This document shows positions 26,103 to 34,557 of a stretch of DNA of 64,000 nucleotides, piece by piece (positions within the stretch are counted from its first letter, which is position 1; each line of letters opens with the position of its first letter). The notes beneath the pieces were generated by a model. The model saw only the letters and a program-made list of their open reading frames with translations. It had not been told where the DNA came from and made no database searches. The stretch spans positions 305,447 to 369,446 of the forward strand of contig NZ_NOLJ01000003.1 in NCBI RefSeq assembly GCF_002246015.1, written 5' to 3'. The translations under genes were made by a program, and so were the position numbers. Source of the stretch: Nostoc sp. 'Peltigera membranacea cyanobiont' 210A (GTDB taxonomy: Bacteria > Cyanobacteriota > Cyanobacteriia > Cyanobacteriales > Nostocaceae).

Positions 26103-26303
26103 GTGACACTCTATCAGCCATTTCTTGATTATGCGATCGCGTTTGGATTTACAGCTTTATCCTATCCCCAGTGGGTTTGAGTCCAAGAGTGCTGTTGTTG
26201 TGGGCAAGGGATGTTTAAACGCTTCTATGGTGCGGAATGGACTGAAGAGTATATCCACGGATTTTTATTTGATCTAGAGAGAAAACTAACAGCCATCAAC
26301 TAG
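26103..26303 (+). pseudogene. pebB: pebB with large internal deletion and frameshift
   Basis: The start is GTG 26103 in a repeat copy; it reads TLYQPFLDYAIAFGF, then a frameshift gives [18 protein letters not shown], and after a junction near 26210 another frame gives [20 protein letters not shown] then [15 protein letters not shown]. The two ends are the N- and C-termini of phycoerythrobilin:ferredoxin oxidoreductase; roughly 180 central codons are missing. PebB normally follows pebA directly, as here. Confidence 0.88.
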
Positions 26304-26466
26304 AGGCTCTTTAAACACACATTCAGCGCTGAGTACCTCGTTAATAAAGACTCATCCAAGTAACGTTAAACTGGGAAAATAATCTAAGTTATACCAATTC
26401 AAAAAAATTTTGCGACATGATGTTTCAAATTGGTATTAGCTGTAATCAACCTAGTTTGTCTTTATA
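26304..26466. repeat. Intergenic gap with a 46-bp ATACCAATT inverted repeat
   Basis: 26391-26436 has ends ATACCAATTCAAAAAAATTT and AAATTGGTAT, a short member of the family also found as 103-bp copies at 37476 and 42455. Confidence 0.7.
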
Positions 26467-27708
26467 ATGGTTTCCACCTTTCCCAATCCCGCTTCTGTTG
26501 ATCTATCTCGCATCCGACTTTCGATCCGCTCATTGCAACCGCAATTAGTAGAGTGGCGGCGGCGATTGCATCAACAACCAGAGTTGGGTTTTCAAGAAAA
26601 ACTGACTGCTGAGTTTGTATCACAAAAGCTGCAAGAATGGGGAATCGAGCATCAAACTGGCATTGCCCACACTGGCATTGTTGCCACCATCCAAGGCAAC
26701 AAACTTCCTGACTCGCGACTTCCGACTCCCCAAGTTTTAGCGATTCGCGCGGATATGGATGCTTTGCCAATCCAAGAACTCAACGAAGTACCATACAAAT
26801 CGCAGCATGATGGAGTGATGCACGCTTGTGGACATGATGGACATACAGCGATCGCTTTAGGTACAGCTTATTATCTCCAGCAGCATCGCCAAGACTTCTC
26901 TGGTGTTGTAAAAATTATCTTTCAGCCAGCAGAAGAATCACCAGGAGGCGCAAAGCCGATGATTGAAGCTGGAGTTTTGAGAAACCCAGATGTTGATGCG
27001 ATTATTGGTTTGCACTTGTGGAATAATTTGCCTTTAGGAACAGTGGGTGTGCGTGCTGGCGCATTGATGGCAGCTGTGGAATGCTTTAACTGCACAATTT
27101 TGGGCAAAGGTGGACACGGCGCACTACCCCATCAAACTGTTGACTCCGTTGTTGTTGCTGCCCAAATCGTCAATGCTTTGCAAACTATTGTCGCTCGGAA
27201 TGTTAATCCCATTGATTCAGCAGTAGTGACAGTGGGAGAACTTCACGCTGGAACCAAACGTAATGTAATTGCTGATACAGCGAGAATGAGTGCTACTGTC
27301 AGGTATTTTAATCCTAGTTTGAAAGGCTTTTTTAACCAGCGTGTCGAGCAGATTATTGCTGGAATTTGTCAGAGTCATGGTGCCAATTATGACTTAGAAT
27401 ATTGGTCACTTTATCCACCAGTAATTAATGATATTAAAATAGCAGAACTAGTGCGATCTGTCGCAGAAGAAGTCGTAGAAACTCCTCTGGGTATTGTGCC
27501 AGAATGCCAAACTATGGCTGCTGAAGATATGTCATTTTTCTTAGAAGAAGTTCCTGGTTGTTATTTCTTTCTCGGTTCTGCTAATCCCGCGAAAGACTTA
27601 GCATATCCCCATCATCATCCCCGGTTTGATTTTGACGAAACTGCTTTAGCAATGGGTGTGGAAATATTTATTAGATGCGTGGAAAAGCACTTTGTTTCAT
27701 GTCATTAG
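26467..27708 (+). CDS. M20 family amidohydrolase/peptidase
   Basis: 413 residues with metal-binding motifs AIRADMDALPI, HACGHDGHTA, PAEESPGGAKPMIEAG, GLHLW and a late HHHPRFDFDE. This is the hippurate-hydrolase/N-acyl-amino-acid amidohydrolase (IAA-amino acid hydrolase-like) group, with dimerisation domain around 190-300. It removes N-acyl groups from amino acids or conjugates; the substrate is unknown. The stop codon lies in the first unit of a TCATTAG heptamer tract. The segment KLPDSRLPTPQ resembles intergenic low-complexity repeats and may be an in-frame insertion. Confidence 0.88.
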   Translation: MVSTFPNPASVDLSRIRLSIRSLQPQLVEWRRRLHQQPELGFQEKLTAEFVSQKLQEWGIEHQTGIAHTGIVATIQGNKLPDSRLPTPQVLAIRADMDALPIQELNEVPYKSQHDGVMHACGHDGHTAIALGTAYYLQQHRQDFSGVVKIIFQPAEESPGGAKPMIEAGVLRNPDVDAIIGLHLWNNLPLGTVGVRAGALMAAVECFNCTILGKGGHGALPHQTVDSVVVAAQIVNALQTIVARNVNPIDSAVVTVGELHAGTKRNVIADTARMSATVRYFNPSLKGFFNQRVEQIIAGICQSHGANYDLEYWSLYPPVINDIKIAELVRSVAEEVVETPLGIVPECQTMAAEDMSFFLEEVPGCYFFLGSANPAKDLAYPHHHPRFDFDETALAMGVEIFIRCVEKHFVSCH

Positions 27709-27775
27709 TCATTAGTCATTAGTCATTAGTCATTTGTCATTAGTCCGTTGTAGTCACAAATGACAAATGACCAAG
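27701..27775. repeat. TCATTAG heptanucleotide tandem repeat
   Basis: Six to seven consecutive 7-bp units (GTCATTA) after the amidohydrolase stop, followed by inverted copies (ACAAATGACAAATGACC). This is the short tandemly repeated repetitive (STRR) type known from heterocystous cyanobacteria. Confidence 0.9.
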
Positions 27776-27824
27776 GACGACCATAACAAAAATTTTCACA
27801 ATCTCATTTAGGATTGCTATATCT

Positions 27825-29327
27825 CTAATTCGTGACTATCGGTTTCTCTTTATTGCTAACTTCTAAAGGCAGGAAAATCGTCATCACTTCCCCATAGTGT
27901 GGGCGTTGACGCACAATTAGTTTGCCACCGATCGCCTGAAACAAATGCTTGGTTGCAGCGATATTCAAACTAATCGTACCTGTTTCTGGTTGGAACATTA
28001 GCAGTTGACCTAGAGCCTTGCGAATTGGTGGTGTTGCAGATCTAGTGGCTTTATTTGAATCTTTGCACCGGAATTCAGGCGATAATTGTAACTTCAGTTG
28101 ATCTCCAGCGGGGATAACTTGTACTTGAATATGGCTGCCAGCGGGTAAGCTGCGAGTAAAATTTTCCATCAAACCAGTGAGAACCTGATCCAACATGATA
28201 GGATTGCTTACCACTGTCGGTAGTTGCTGGGGTAAAACAACATTTAAAGTTAAGTTCCGCCGATGCGCAGCTTGTTCCCACCGGGGAATACTCTGCTGCA
28301 ACACTTGATCTAAAGACATCGGTGTGAGTTGAGTCTTTGACGATTTTGCTGAGGCAGTAGTTTCTAGTTCTGCGGCCTTAAACAGCAATTCCATGCGGTC
28401 AATTTGCTCGGTACACTCGTGATCGATAACTTTTAAGCGATTGATCACACTAGCATCTAAGTCTCGCCGCTTCAACAGCAGACGAGTCATGGTGCGAATA
28501 GTTGTTAAAGGTGTGCGAACTTCGTGAGCAAAGGCTTGGAGCAATTCTACATCAGGATTTGGGGATTGGGGATTGGGGAAAACTCTTCTCCCCTGCTCCA
28601 CTGCTCCTCTGCTCCCCTGCTCCCCTACTTCTTCCCCAGTCCCTAGTGAAGATTCTCTAGTCTCTTCTGGTTCTGTTAATTCTTGAAGCAACAACTGGCT
28701 AAAGTGAATCATCATGCGGTAGTCTGGTGCTACCGGAGAATACTGTTCTACTAATGCGTCCAAGCGGGCGAAAAATTCTGGATTAGCCAGCATTACGCGT
28801 GCCCCTAGCGATCGCCAAGCCTGCTGCACTATCTCTGGCTCAAAAGAAAATGAAAAGGTTTTTTTACCGTTTTTGTGGGTTGCTAAAACCAGCACTAATC
28901 TAAATTTATCTGTAAAAACTAAGCAAAACTGTTCTGCACCTAGAGGATCGGCAGGTAGTAAAGGAAGTACCGAATCATGGGGAGCAATGTCTTCATTTAC
29001 AAATGCGTTGGCGTAGTCTGCCGCAGGTATCGCACCTGGCATCTGAAATGGCATCAGCGCCAAAGGGTTAAATGGTTTTGCTGTAAAAGTTACTGTTTGT
29101 AAACTTTGAGTCAATTTTGGTTGACTAAACAAGGGTGCTGGTGCAGCTAAAACTAATCCTTGGGTTGTGTTAACTGAAGCGTCTGCTAAAGTATTTAATA
29201 GCAAATGTTCTGTCGCTGCGAGGCTGATACGCCACTGCTGCTCTGCTTTAGCAGGTGAACATTCTGCCACACTTGATTGATTTTCAGCCAAGATTTCGCT
29301 CAGGCTTGGCAATATCCATTGGTACAC
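27825..29327 (-). CDS. Sensor histidine kinase with degenerate ATPase domain
   Basis: 500 residues, GTG start at 29327 (MYQWILPSLSEILAEN). The N-terminal sensor of about 225 residues is unrecognised. The H-box is FAHEVRTPLTTIRTMTRLLL. In the C-terminal domain the N-box is weak (LMENFTRSLPAG) and I cannot find a clear DxGxG G1 box, so kinase activity may be reduced. An in-frame low-complexity insert (about residues 230-262; GEEVGEQGSRGAVEQGRRVF) just before the H-box is encoded by GGGGATTGGGGA/CCCCTGCTCC tracts found between genes elsewhere. Soluble; no membrane segment is evident. Confidence 0.8.
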   Translation of the reverse strand: MYQWILPSLSEILAENQSSVAECSPAKAEQQWRISLAATEHLLLNTLADASVNTTQGLVLAAPAPLFSQPKLTQSLQTVTFTAKPFNPLALMPFQMPGAIPAADYANAFVNEDIAPHDSVLPLLPADPLGAEQFCLVFTDKFRLVLVLATHKNGKKTFSFSFEPEIVQQAWRSLGARVMLANPEFFARLDALVEQYSPVAPDYRMMIHFSQLLLQELTEPEETRESSLGTGEEVGEQGSRGAVEQGRRVFPNPQSPNPDVELLQAFAHEVRTPLTTIRTMTRLLLKRRDLDASVINRLKVIDHECTEQIDRMELLFKAAELETTASAKSSKTQLTPMSLDQVLQQSIPRWEQAAHRRNLTLNVVLPQQLPTVVSNPIMLDQVLTGLMENFTRSLPAGSHIQVQVIPAGDQLKLQLSPEFRCKDSNKATRSATPPIRKALGQLLMFQPETGTISLNIAATKHLFQAIGGKLIVRQRPHYGEVMTIFLPLEVSNKEKPIVTN

Positions 29328-29525
29328 AGGCTTTCACCCCTTAATTCAAGAGTGACTAACAGCGTCTAGGTTAGACATTTCACTACTATCTAAGAGGTTA
29401 TAGCTATTTGTATACTGGTGACAGTGGTAGAACCGAACAATTCAGGAGCAATTCCCCTCTAACTGCGATGTCTACGACGGGCTACGCCTAGGCACTTAGG
29501 GGCTGAAAAACATTGGCACTGACTT
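29328..29525. other. Short gap between two histidine kinase genes
   Basis: About 200 bases containing the repeat GCGATGTCTACGACGGGC at 29467-29494, a member of the palindromic family also at 46620-46653 and 47291-47334. Confidence 0.6.
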
Positions 29526-31241
29526 TTACCGATAGGCGTGGCGATCGCCGACTGATAATTGTGCTGGTTTCGCTACTCGAGTTGGGATTCTAATTACAAA
29601 CTCTGCACCTTGTCCCGGTGATGAAATACATTGCAAAGATCCACCATGCTTGTCAGTAATTATCTGGTAACTTATTGATAGACCCATGCCAGTCCCCTTC
29701 CCAACTGCTTTCGTGGTGAAAAAAGGGTCAAATAAACGCGACTGAATTTCTTGGGGAATTCCTACTCCATTATCAGCAATCCGAATAATTACATTTTCAT
29801 TTACCTGTTCAGAAGAAATGCGAATCAAGGGATTTGGACAAATTTCTTTTTGGAAACAATCTTCTAAAGCATCGATTGCATTTGCCAAGAGATTCATAAA
29901 TACCTGATTCAGTTGCCCTGCAAAACACTGAATTTGAGGTATTTCACCGTATTCTTTAACCACTTTAATTTCAGGGCGATTATTTTGTAATTTCAGACGG
30001 TGTTGCAAAATTAACAGAGTACTTTCGATTCCTTCATGGAGATCAACCGTTTTAAACTCAGCTTCATCCAAACGAGAGAAAATTCGGAGACTGAGAACAA
30101 TTTCCCGAATGCGTTTAGCCCCCATCTTCATTGAGGTTAACATCTTAGGTAAATCTTCTATTAGGTACTCAATATCTGCTTCTTCGTGAGCATTTTTAAT
30201 TTCTGGCTCTGGGTTGGGATAATAATTTTGATAAAGCTTAATTAACAACAGCAGCTGTTGAGTATAATCATCAGTGTACTGGATGTTACCGTAGATAAAA
30301 TTAACTGGATTGTTGATTTCATGGGCAATTCCCGCCACTAGTTGACCCAGACTCGACATTTTTTCAGATTGAATTAATTGAATTTGGGTTTTTTGCAGGT
30401 CTTTCAGAGCTTGCTGAAGTTCTGCTTCTGCCTGGTGACGCTCAACAATTTCATCTCGTAATTGTTCGTTAGCATTGACCAACTCATCTCTGGAATGTTG
30501 CAGATCGTCTGCCATTTTATTGAAGGAGGTAGCTAACTCGCCAATCTCATCCTGGGAGCGAATATTAACTCTGGTATCCAGCTTACCTTCAGTCAGATTT
30601 ACCACCCCTTCTTGGAGTTGTTTAATCGGTTTTGAAATGCTTCTAGAAATCAAATAGCCTAATAATAGTGCCAGTATGCCACATACCAAACTGATAACCG
30701 ACGTGGCAACAATATTTTTATGGGCTGTTGCTAGGGCTGCTTCATAAAGCGGTGTATATTCTAGAATTACTGCACCAATTGTTTCACCTTTGCCAGTCTT
30801 AAAAGGAACAGCAATTAATCGAATCCCATTTGGGTACGAAGGACTGAACTCAATGTATGTTCTTGGTATATCATCTTGAATAGTTTTACTAACTTCATTA
30901 TTGGGATCGTGATCTAATCTCGTACCAATGTCTTCTGGAACTACATCTGCCAGAATGATTTTATTGCGGTCTACAATCTCCAAATCGCGCTGACGTTTCT
31001 TGTGTAGCGAGATAACATGCTCTTGCAATTCAGTTAGCATCTTATCTCGCGATTCCATTCCGTGGTATTCATCATGTTCATGACTTACGAAATATCCCAC
31101 TAGTCCAGCAACTTCTTCAGCCTCTTGTTGAGCAATATATTTAGCTATCTTCAATTGTTGATGAGCATTAATCGCACCAGTAATTACTGAGAGAGTAGCT
31201 ATTCCTAAAATTCCCGAAATTAATTTCTGACTAATTTTCAT
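29526..31241 (-). CDS. Membrane sensor histidine kinase (extracytoplasmic sensor, HAMP)
   Basis: 571 residues: a membrane helix near the N-terminus (LISGILGIATLSVITGAI), a periplasmic sensor of about 140 residues, a second helix (NIVATSVISLVCGILALLLGY region, about 172-195), HAMP (ISRSISKPIKQL), a coiled coil with AELQQALKDLQKTQIQLIQS, then HisKA GIAHEINNPVNFIYGN and HATPase with NLLANAIDAL, DNGVGIP, FFTTK and GKGTGMGLSI. All phosphotransfer motifs are intact. Signal unknown. No response regulator is adjacent. Confidence 0.9.
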   Translation of the reverse strand: MKISQKLISGILGIATLSVITGAINAHQQLKIAKYIAQQEAEEVAGLVGYFVSHEHDEYHGMESRDKMLTELQEHVISLHKKRQRDLEIVDRNKIILADVVPEDIGTRLDHDPNNEVSKTIQDDIPRTYIEFSPSYPNGIRLIAVPFKTGKGETIGAVILEYTPLYEAALATAHKNIVATSVISLVCGILALLLGYLISRSISKPIKQLQEGVVNLTEGKLDTRVNIRSQDEIGELATSFNKMADDLQHSRDELVNANEQLRDEIVERHQAEAELQQALKDLQKTQIQLIQSEKMSSLGQLVAGIAHEINNPVNFIYGNIQYTDDYTQQLLLLIKLYQNYYPNPEPEIKNAHEEADIEYLIEDLPKMLTSMKMGAKRIREIVLSLRIFSRLDEAEFKTVDLHEGIESTLLILQHRLKLQNNRPEIKVVKEYGEIPQIQCFAGQLNQVFMNLLANAIDALEDCFQKEICPNPLIRISSEQVNENVIIRIADNGVGIPQEIQSRLFDPFFTTKAVGKGTGMGLSISYQIITDKHGGSLQCISSPGQGAEFVIRIPTRVAKPAQLSVGDRHAYR

Positions 31242-31401
31242 TCCTTGCTCAAAACCTTAAGTGCTGACTACTGTGCTAATTCAGTTTTCGGGAGTTTGCC
31301 CTTTTCCTAAAATTCCCACTTATCAGCCTGAAAGCTACAGAATCAACAGCCATTAGCCAAATCTTTAATCTGGTTCTTTTTGGAACTCCGTTTTGGACAA
31401 A

Positions 31402-32593
31402 CTATGCTTGCAACACAAAATCTGATGCCCTGAGAGTTGGCGCACCAGTTAAAGTTGCAAATAAACCACCACTACCAAAACCAGCCGCGCTGCCATTTTG
31501 GTTGTAGAATAACTGCCCAATCACGGGATCGTAGACAATTTTTGCCGTGCTAGTCCCCGCTAAATTAGTGATTTGAAAATCATTGAGATTACTAAAACCT
31601 GTTCCCGCAGCAGAAGCGATGCCTACGGCAACCCGTTCGCGTAGCGTCTCCGACAGGAGAAGCGGGAACGCACCAAAGGTAGTCTTATCCAATACAATCT
31701 TGTCACCTTCAGAACTGTTGAAATCAGCGATCGCATCAACACCAACAACAGTGCTAGTCAACTCAACATTGCTGTTGTAAACGAAAAAGTCAGCACCTAC
31801 ACCACCGATAAGAACATCATCGCCTCTGCCACCGATGAGAATATCATCGCCTTCTCCGCCCCGCAATAGGTCATCACCACTATTACCATTAATGATGTCG
31901 TTACCACTTTGACCATTAATTACATCGTTAGAGTTGTCAAAACCCGCGACGTTATTGTTAAGGTCATTGAGGAAGGTAACAGTGTTCTTGTTAAAAAGAT
32001 TAGTTTGAGTGGAGTTGGCATTGTAGACATCAAAACTGTCAGTTACACTGGTCTGTCCATCAAACAAGATATTACCAATTGCTGGTCGTGAACCATTTTT
32101 TGGTAGGTTATCCAGGTTTTCTAATTGCAAGTTTTGCAGGGTAACTTTCGTAGAAGCCGCATCTAAAAAGGTGAGTTCTAAATTATTACCATTTTGAGTA
32201 AGTTGCAATTTATCGGCAGTCAAACCACTACCAATAAATTGCAACGTATCCAGTTGGTCGATCGCTGTTGCTGATGGATTTGAGCCAATACCAGTACCAG
32301 CAAAATCGGTGATAGTGTCATCACCATCGCCAAGGCGGAAGACAAAAGTATCATTGCCCTTGCCACCGGAGATGGTATCATTGGCTGCCAAACACTACGT
32401 AGCTCTCCTCTGCATTACCCTGACCATTGGGGTCGGCACCTATTGCCCCGATAATCAGGTCGTCGAAGCCGTCGCCGTTAATGTCCCCCGCATTGCTGAC
32501 AGAACTGCCTGAGAAGTCACCCAAATCAATGCCGTTAATCACAAAGCCGTTGCTGCCATTAAGCTCGGATAGATTTAAAACTGCATTAACCAT
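31402..32593 (-). pseudogene. FG-GAP/RTX calcium-binding protein, frameshifted and collapsed
   Basis: The N-terminus from ATG 32593 (ribosome-binding site GAAGGAGA) reads VLNLSELNGSNGFVINGIDL, then one FG-GAP repeat (NAGDINGDGFDDLIIGAIGA), and stops at 32378 after YVVFGSQ. In another frame, at the same point, AANDTISGGKGNDTFVF continues with RTX nonapeptides (GGEGDDILIGGRGDDVLIGG) to 31402. A deletion in the repeated FG-GAP region with loss of frame at about 32385 explains this; relatives usually have several FG-GAP repeats. An in-frame repeat-derived peptide (LLLSETLRERVAVGIA) sits at 31616-31669. Confidence 0.75.
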
Positions 32594-32655
32594 TGTTGTT
32601 GATTCTCCTTCGTTGTGTTGTTTGTCGGCTGTAAAGACTTGAAATTCCACGTCTC

Positions 32656-32946
32656 TCATCCCATCGTTACCATCCGTCGAATTTCATCACTCTTAAAGCC
32701 GATCGCCATTGGACGACGCACCCCTGGTAGCGCCACCACGTCGTATAATTCCAGTACCACTCCCTCCATTCGCAGGGAATGCACAATATCACCGCTTTTC
32801 AGGTCAATTACCAGTAGCCCACAGCGAGGTTCAGCATTTTTTTGAAATAATTTTTCGTCTAGAGGCAAACCACTAAAAGTCTTGTTATGCCTGGGCTGAG
32901 AAACTCCAACGATCGCAAAGTCGCCATGAAATGCACAACCACGCAT
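32656..32946 (-). pseudogene. C-terminal fragment of a TIGR03032-like protein
   Basis: 96 residues: VGVSQPRHNKTFSGLPLDEK, RCGLLVIDLKSGDIVHSLRM, EGVVLELYDVVALPGVRRPM and AIGFKSDEIRR correspond to the last quarter of TIGR03032/DUF4915 proteins (about 380 residues). No in-frame upstream coding sequence matches the rest, so it is probably a remnant. It could still be translated from ATG 32946. Confidence 0.65.
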
Positions 32947-33256
32947 AGTATTTCATTCGTCTATTGAAAACTTGATACGTTGTCAAATTTTGCCTGTCTT
33001 TTGACAAAAACCTAATTTTCTCTTGTGCCAGTAATAATTTTGTGATATAAAATTGTGCTAAAACATACATAAACTATTTTTATATATAATTTGAGAACAT
33101 CTTTGCACAAGCAATAATCACGTTCATCCAAGCTTTATATCCGTTAGCGAGTTAGACGCTTTTGCGTCGCTAACGCTGCGCTATCGAGCGTCACAGCTTG
33201 TCGTAGACATCGTATTTTTTAGGTAGATTAGCAATAGACTATCTCAAGGGCACTTT
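32947..33256. repeat. Intergenic region with palindromic repeat
   Basis: 310 AT-rich bases. 33142-33175 is a hairpin (CGTTAGCGA ... TCGCTAACG), followed by GCTTGTCGTAGACATCG, a half of the GCGATGTCTACGAC repeat family. No gene seen. Confidence 0.65.
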
Positions 33257-34072
33257 ATGACTTCTTTTGATTCAGCTAAAGATTTGGTACTAGTTGCTGG
33301 TGCTACAGGTGGAGTCGGGCAATTAGTGGTAGGCAAGTTACTCGAAAAGGGTTTAAAAGTTCGCGTTCTGACACGCAATGCTGCAAAAGCTGAAGAGATG
33401 TTTAACCAAAAAGTGGAAATTGTCGTTGGCGATATCCGCCAGCCAGCTACATTGCCAGCTGCAATGCCAGGTGTTACCCACATCATCAATTGTACTGGAA
33501 CTACTGCCTTTCCCTCTGCGCGATGGGAGTTTGACCAATCCCCGAACTTGATTGAATGGGGAATTATTTTCCTTAATCCCAAATCTAGTGAAGCAAAAGC
33601 AAAAAATAGTCCGGCAAAAATCGATGCTGAAGGTGTCAGCAATCTAGTAGCAGCAGCACCCCAGAATTTGAAGCGATTCGTTTTCGTCTCTTCTTGTGGA
33701 ATTCTCCGTAAAAATCAGTTTCCTTTTAGTATTCTTAATGGTTTTGGCGTGTTGGATGCCAAACAAAAAGGTGAAGAGTCCATTATTAATTCAGGATTGC
33801 CCTACACCATTATCCGCCCAGGACGCCTCATTGACGGCCCCTATACCTCATACGACCTCAACACCCTCCTTAAGGCAAAAACTGGGGGTAAATACGGTGT
33901 GGTTATAGGCACTGGGGATACACTTTCGGGAGATGCCAGCCGGATTGACGTAGCAAACGCTTGTGTAGAATGCCTTTTTCAGCCAAGTAGTTCTAGGAAA
34001 ATTTTTGAAATAGTCAACCAAGGACAAAGACCACCTGTAATTGACTGGGAAACTCTTTTTTCTGGGATTTAG
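33257..34072 (+). CDS. NAD(P)-binding atypical SDR family protein
   Basis: 271 residues. The N-terminal motif VLVAGATGGVGQLVVGKLLE (GxxGxxG) binds NAD(P); GVTHIINCTGTTAFPS, FVFVSSCG and YTIIRPGRLIDGPY are typical of atypical SDRs (NmrA/Tic62/Ycf39-like). The classical YxxxK is absent, so a regulatory or assembly role is possible rather than dehydrogenase activity. ATG at 33257. Confidence 0.85.
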   Translation: MTSFDSAKDLVLVAGATGGVGQLVVGKLLEKGLKVRVLTRNAAKAEEMFNQKVEIVVGDIRQPATLPAAMPGVTHIINCTGTTAFPSARWEFDQSPNLIEWGIIFLNPKSSEAKAKNSPAKIDAEGVSNLVAAAPQNLKRFVFVSSCGILRKNQFPFSILNGFGVLDAKQKGEESIINSGLPYTIIRPGRLIDGPYTSYDLNTLLKAKTGGKYGVVIGTGDTLSGDASRIDVANACVECLFQPSSSRKIFEIVNQGQRPPVIDWETLFSGI

Positions 34073-34557
34073 TAACTCCTGAGTGCTGAGTGCTGAGTGC
34101 TGAGTTTTGAGTGCTGAGTGCTGAGTGCTGAGTTTTGAGTGCTGAGTTATTATTCTCTCCCCATACCCTATGCCCCATGCCCAATCCTCACTGCTTCTGT
34201 AGTTTATTGCCTCAAAAGACGGCAAACACCACTCGGACGTTACGGTTCACCCTAATTACTGAAAGTATTAATTCTTCTACATTAGACAGAGTGAAGACAA
34301 ATTAATCCATGAACCAACTAAAAACACAATTTAGTTAGTTTAACCGTCCCAAGCAAGGTTCGGGAAACCACCCTTCATGGACTGGCTACCACTAAGGTTC
34401 AGTATATATATCAGCATAGTCTGGAGTTTTAACCCCAGGAAAGCCAAAACAAAGGTGTTCATGCTGAACTGGCTGATTTCTTGACCCTGTTGGTTCAAAA
34501 TTTAGTGCTTTATATTCTCATTCATTCATTTGTAGTTATACGGAGCCAGCACCTAAA
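34073..34557. other. dnaK upstream region with heptamer repeats
   Basis: 34079-34148 is a tandem array of GAGTGCT/GAGTTTT heptamers (STRR type). The remainder is an ordinary leader of dnaK. No CIRCE operator (TTAGCACTC-N9-GAGTGCTAA) is present; the GAGTGCTGAG units only resemble half-sites. Confidence 0.7.

Noticed and set aside
34079-34148. GAGTGCT array as a chain of CIRCE-like sites controlling dnaK
   Set aside because: The units are a heptamer tandem repeat found elsewhere without relation to heat-shock genes, and lack inverted partners.
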